A DNA stretch of 64,000 nt from NCBI RefSeq assembly GCF_041435495.1, contig NZ_CP108644.1:2170001-2234000 (forward strand), read 5' to 3'. Each line of letters starts with the position of its first letter. Positions within the stretch are counted from its first letter, which is position 1. The position numbers were made by a program, and so were the translations under genes. The stretch comes from Streptomyces sp. NBC_01116 (lineage in GTDB: Bacteria > Actinomycetota > Actinomycetes > Streptomycetales > Streptomycetaceae). The notes beneath the pieces are model-generated. The model was not told where the DNA came from. It did not search any database and was given only the letters and a program-made list of their open reading frames with translations. Shown in pieces: positions 61,012-64,000 of this stretch.

Positions 61012-62658
61012 TCAGCGGCTCAGCTTCTCCTTCTCCTCCTTCTGCTCCTTCGCGGGCGGGGCTTCCGCGGGCGGGGCTTCCGCGGCCTCGGCCGCCCCGG
61101 TCGACGCCGGGGTCCGGCCGGGCAGGAACAGGCCGACGACGAGGGCGCCGGTCAGAGCGACGGCCGCCGAGCCGAGCGCGGTCACGTGCATGGCGCTGAT
61201 GAACGCGTCGTGGGCGGCGGCGACCAGCGGCTTTCCGGCCACCGGACCGAGCTTCTCGGCGACGCCGAGCGTGGCCTCGATGGATTCGCCCGCCACGTCC
61301 CTGGCCCCGGCCGGGACGGCGCCGAGGTGGCCCTCGATGTCGCCCCGGTAGACGGTGGAGAGCACCGAGCCGAGGACCGCGATGCCGAGCGCCCCGCCGA
61401 CCTGGCGGAAGGTGTTGTTGACGGCCGATCCGGAACCGGCCTTCTCGCGGGGCAGCGCCTGCATCACGGCGACGGTGACGGGCGGCATGATGTGCGCCAT
61501 CCCGGTGCCCTGGACGAAGAAGACGAGGCACATCACCCACACCGGCGTACCGGTGTCGAACAGGGCGAACGACGCCAGCCCGGCGGCGACGAGCAGCATG
61601 CCGACCGTGCAGACGGCGCGGGCGCCGAAGCGGTCGACGACCAGCCGGGCCCGGGGCGCGAAGATCATCTGGGCGGCGGCGAGCGGAACGATCAGCAGGC
61701 CCGACTCCAGGGCGGTGTAGCCGCGCACGCTCTGGAGGTAGAAGGCGGAGAAGAAGGTCACGCCCATGAGCGCGAAGAAGACCAGCGCGATGGCGGCGAC
61801 GGCGGCGGAGAACGCGGGCTTGCGGAAGTACGTGATGTCGATGGCCGGGTGGCTGCTGCGCTTCTCGTGCCAGACGAATCCGGCCAGCACCAGCAGTCCG
61901 CCGACGATGGCGACCAGGACGGTGGTGTCGGTGAAGTCGGCCAGTTCGCCGCCCCGGATGATCCCGTACACCAGCAGGACCAGGCCCACGATGGAGAGCG
62001 CGACGCCCGCGGGGTCGACCTTGCCGGGCTTCGGGTCGCGGGAGTCGGGGACCAGGACCGCCATGGCGACCAGGGCGATCACGACGACCGGGACGTTCAC
62101 CAGGAAGATCGAGCCCCACCAGAAGTGCTCCAGGAGCAGCCCGCCGGTGATCGGGCCGATGGCGATGCCGAGCCCGACGCTGCCCGCCCAGATGCCGATG
62201 GCCCTGGGCTGCTCGTCGCGCTCGAAGACGTTCATCAGGACGGCGAGGGTGGCGGGCATCACGAAGGCCGCGCCGAAGCCCATCAGCGCCCGCCAGGTGA
62301 TGAGCTCACCGGGCGAGGCGGAGAAGGCGGCCAGCGCGGAGCCGACGCCGAAGACCAGGATGCCGGCGAGGAGGACCTTCTTGCGGCCGATCCGGTCGCC
62401 GAGCAGGCCCGCGGTGAACAGCAGCCCGGCGAAGACGAGCGTGTAGGAGTTGATCGCCCACTCCAGCTCGCTCTGGGTGGCGCCGATGCCGGTGGGGGCG
62501 GGGCTCGCGATCGTCTTGACCGCGACGTTCAGGATCGAGTTGTCCAGCACCACGATGAGCAGGCTGAACATGAGGACGGCGAGGATCCACCAGCGGCGGC
62601 GGTGGATCGCCTCGGGAACACGGGGCGCGGCGGCGGGAGCGCCGGACGGTATGGGCAT
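61012..62658 (-). CDS. MFS multidrug exporter, DHA2/EmrB family
   Basis: This is a 14-helix inner-membrane exporter of about 548 residues. ATG 62658 gives [20 protein letters not shown] followed by the first helix [20 protein letters not shown], the typical EmrB/QacA start with the charged D-N in helix 1. Motif A-like [20 protein letters not shown] and motif C-like '[20 protein letters not shown]' are clear. A Glu/Lys-rich tail (EKEKLSR) closes it. It exports drugs or natural products and should be repressed by the TetR protein encoded next in the operon. AGGA lies upstream of the start. Confidence 0.92.
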   Translation of the reverse strand: MPIPSGAPAAAPRVPEAIHRRRWWILAVLMFSLLIVVLDNSILNVAVKTIASPAPTGIGATQSELEWAINSYTLVFAGLLFTAGLLGDRIGRKKVLLAGILVFGVGSALAAFSASPGELITWRALMGFGAAFVMPATLAVLMNVFERDEQPRAIGIWAGSVGLGIAIGPITGGLLLEHFWWGSIFLVNVPVVVIALVAMAVLVPDSRDPKPGKVDPAGVALSIVGLVLLVYGIIRGGELADFTDTTVLVAIVGGLLVLAGFVWHEKRSSHPAIDITYFRKPAFSAAVAAIALVFFALMGVTFFSAFYLQSVRGYTALESGLLIVPLAAAQMIFAPRARLVVDRFGARAVCTVGMLLVAAGLASFALFDTGTPVWVMCLVFFVQGTGMAHIMPPVTVAVMQALPREKAGSGSAVNNTFRQVGGALGIAVLGSVLSTVYRGDIEGHLGAVPAGARDVAGESIEATLGVAEKLGPVAGKPLVAAAHDAFISAMHVTALGSAAVALTGALVVGLFLPGRTPASTGAAEAAEAPPAEAPPAKEQKEEKEKLSR

Positions 62659-62682
62659 GCGGACGATCCTAACCTCATTTCG

Positions 62683-62701
62683 ATACGAGACCGTCTCGTA
62701 T
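62683..62701. promoter_or_regulatory. Perfect TetR-type operator upstream of the EmrB-like exporter
   Basis: ATACGAGACCGTCTCGTAT is a palindrome with perfect 9-bp arms around a single C, 25 bases before the exporter start. This shape (ACGAGAC/GTCTCGT) is well known for TetR regulators of MFS exporters. The TetR gene is two genes along in the same operon, and it probably binds here. Confidence 0.85.
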
Positions 62702-62893
62702 TGTTGAAGGTTTCCCCACCGGCTCCCCACCGGCTCGCCGCCGGTTCCCCGCTGACTCCCCGCCTGTTCCGCGCCGGCCGTCGTTCGGACACGCGTGCGG
62801 GCCCACTTCCCGAGTCGCGGGGCGGGATGCCACCATGGAAGGGATCCGGGGACGCCGTCAGGGCGCCTCGAGATGACGAAGGAGCCACCGGCC

Positions 62894-63796
62894 ATGTCGC
62901 TTCAGGCTGCACAGAATCCGTCTTCCCCCACGGGCACCTCCGCCTCCCCCGCAGGTGCGTCCGCCGACAGCAGCAAAGCGCTGTACGGAGGGAAGTCCAC
63001 CCGCCGCATCACCGTCCACGACATCGCCGCCGCCACGGAGCGCGGCGAGAAGTGGCCGATGCTCACCGCCTACGACGCGATGACCGCGTCCGTCTTCGAC
63101 GAGGCCGGCATCCCGGTCATGCTCGTCGGGGACTCCATGGGCAACGTCCACCTCGGCTACGAGACCACCGTGCCCGTCACGATGGACGAGATCGCCATGC
63201 TGTCCGCCGCCGTCGTCCGGGGCACCAAGCGCGCCCTGATCGTCGCCGACCTGCCCTTCGGCTCGTACCAGGAGGGTCCGGTCCAGGCGCTGCGCAACGC
63301 CACCCGGCTGATCAAGGAGTCGGGCGTCGGCGCGGTCAAGCTGGAGGGCGGCGAGCGGTCCCACGAGCAGATCCGGCTGCTGGTCGAGGCCGGGATCCCG
63401 GTCATGGGGCACATCGGCCTGACCCCGCAGTCCGTCAACGCGATGGGCTACCGGGTCCAGGGGCGCGGCGAGGAGGCCGCCCAGCAGCTGCTGCGCGACG
63501 CCAAGGCCGTACAGGACGCGGGCGCGTTCGCCGTCGTGCTGGAGCTGGTGCCCGCCGAGCTGGCCGCCGAGGTCACCCGTACGCTGCACATCCCGACCGT
63601 CGGCATCGGCGCCGGTTCCGCGACCGACGCCCAGGTGCTCGTCTACACGGACATGGTCGGGCTGACCGGCGGCAAGGTGCCGCGCTTCACCAAGCAGTAC
63701 GCGAACCTGCGCCAGGTGCTCGGCGACGCCGCGAAGGAGTTCGCGGACGAGGTCGTCGGCGGCACGTTCCCGGCGCCGGAGCACACCTTCCACTGA
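62894..63796 (+). CDS. panB: 3-methyl-2-oxobutanoate hydroxymethyltransferase (ketopantoate hydroxymethyltransferase)
   Basis: This is a 300-residue cytoplasmic enzyme. It adds a hydroxymethyl group from methylene-tetrahydrofolate to 2-oxoisovalerate, the first committed step of pantothenate and CoA synthesis. The TIM-barrel family motifs are clear: [39 protein letters not shown] (metal Asp), 'VKLEGGERS', [19 protein letters not shown], and 'LELVPAELA' with the catalytic Glu. Its N-terminal 45 residues are a disordered, Ser/Ala-rich extension typical of Streptomyces PanB. ATG 62894 has AAGGAG 10 bases upstream; ATG 62873 is possible. It is divergent from the EmrB exporter. Confidence 0.96.
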   Translation: MSLQAAQNPSSPTGTSASPAGASADSSKALYGGKSTRRITVHDIAAATERGEKWPMLTAYDAMTASVFDEAGIPVMLVGDSMGNVHLGYETTVPVTMDEIAMLSAAVVRGTKRALIVADLPFGSYQEGPVQALRNATRLIKESGVGAVKLEGGERSHEQIRLLVEAGIPVMGHIGLTPQSVNAMGYRVQGRGEEAAQQLLRDAKAVQDAGAFAVVLELVPAELAAEVTRTLHIPTVGIGAGSATDAQVLVYTDMVGLTGGKVPRFTKQYANLRQVLGDAAKEFADEVVGGTFPAPEHTFH

Positions 63797-63875
63797 TGCT
63801 CCCCTGAGGCCCGCGGGCCTCCAGCTCTTCCGGCGCGCGTCCGACCCGCGCCCACCAGCCATTTCCCGCACCACC

Positions 63876-63910
63876 GACAGCCCGCCGACATCCCCCATCG
63901 GCGGGCTGTC
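63876..63910 (+). terminator. Terminator of panB
   Basis: GACAGCCCGCCGA (63876-63888) pairs perfectly with TCGGCGGGCTGTC (63898-63910) around a 9-base loop, 80 bases after the panB stop. Confidence 0.8.
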
Positions 63911-63988
63911 GCCTGCGTGGCACCCGGTGCCGGGCCGTGTCGGCGGCCTGTCGGCGAACTGTCGGCGGGCCCTGGTGTGCTGGTGGAC

Positions 63989-64000
63989 ATGGAACGAATC
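63989..64000 (+). CDS. Possible start of a gene truncated by the window edge
   Basis: ATGGAACGAATC at the very end (63989-64000) reads M-E-R-I and could open a new plus-strand gene after the panB terminator. Only four codons are visible and no clear ribosome site precedes it, so this is a guess. Confidence 0.2.

Noticed and set aside
1..64000. Natural-product biosynthetic gene cluster
   Set aside because: Exporters, regulators and a methyltransferase are scattered, but no polyketide synthase, peptide synthetase, terpene synthase, or RiPP precursor with maturation enzyme was found.

Overview
The window comes from a high-GC actinomycete, almost certainly a Streptomyces. The coding sequence has extreme third-position GC, GTG/TTG starts and GTGA/ATGA stop-start overlaps are common, and there are many TetR/LacI/GntR regulators. 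Gene content and order resemble the Streptomyces chromosome core around glnII, the maltose locus, glnE and glnA2. No rRNA, tRNA, CRISPR array, complete insertion sequence or integrase was seen.

Layout. 1-6792: the start of an oxidoreductase, glutamine synthetase II (glnII), a 39-codon small ORF, an orphan winged-helix protein, an MMPL exporter and a NarL/LuxR-type two-component system. 6822-7577: a methyltransferase. 7703-16832: an accessory block of tightly coupled genes encoding a predicted NTP-dependent conflict system. It holds a lipase-like hydrolase with a C-terminal adaptor-like domain, a VMAP-like protein, a MoxR AAA+ ATPase, and a very large protein fusing a vWA-like SAV_2336 module to a tubulin-like GTPase module; the large protein's N-terminus lies in another reading frame. 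16963-19746: a metal-dependent hydrolase/ferredoxin-reductase pair with a TetR regulator. 19816-20580: a DUF2470 protein under an iron box. 20643-20810: a MITE-like element. 20812-23004: a large STAND-type ATPase.

23187-38275 is the starch/maltodextrin locus: a secreted two-module amylase/pullulanase, a secreted alpha-amylase with a starch-binding domain, the malEFG importer, an intracellular alpha-glucosidase, and two close LacI paralogues (one divergent from malE, one at the end of the mal operon). CTTGC-type motifs lie in the control regions. Extracellular enzymes cut starch, MalEFG imports maltodextrins and the alpha-glucosidase finishes hydrolysis.

38334-45365: a PAP2-type membrane phosphatase, a 31-bp tandem repeat array, glnE (the GSI adenylyltransferase), a HemK-like methyltransferase and an MFS exporter divergent from a TetR gene across a palindrome. 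46327-49280: a GntR regulator, three small proteins and sparsely coding DNA, perhaps a decayed mobile region. 49356-55404: glnA2, then copper-associated genes (DUF3105, DUF305, a CBS protein, a small membrane protein, a multicopper oxidase). 55526-64000: nadE, an MFS transporter, a membrane EEP phosphodiesterase, a TetR/EmrB-type MFS pair with a perfect operator, and panB.

Nitrogen metabolism is notable: glnII, glnE and the GSI-like glnA2 all lie in one 50-kb stretch. The strongest discovery candidate is the 7703-16832 conflict system.
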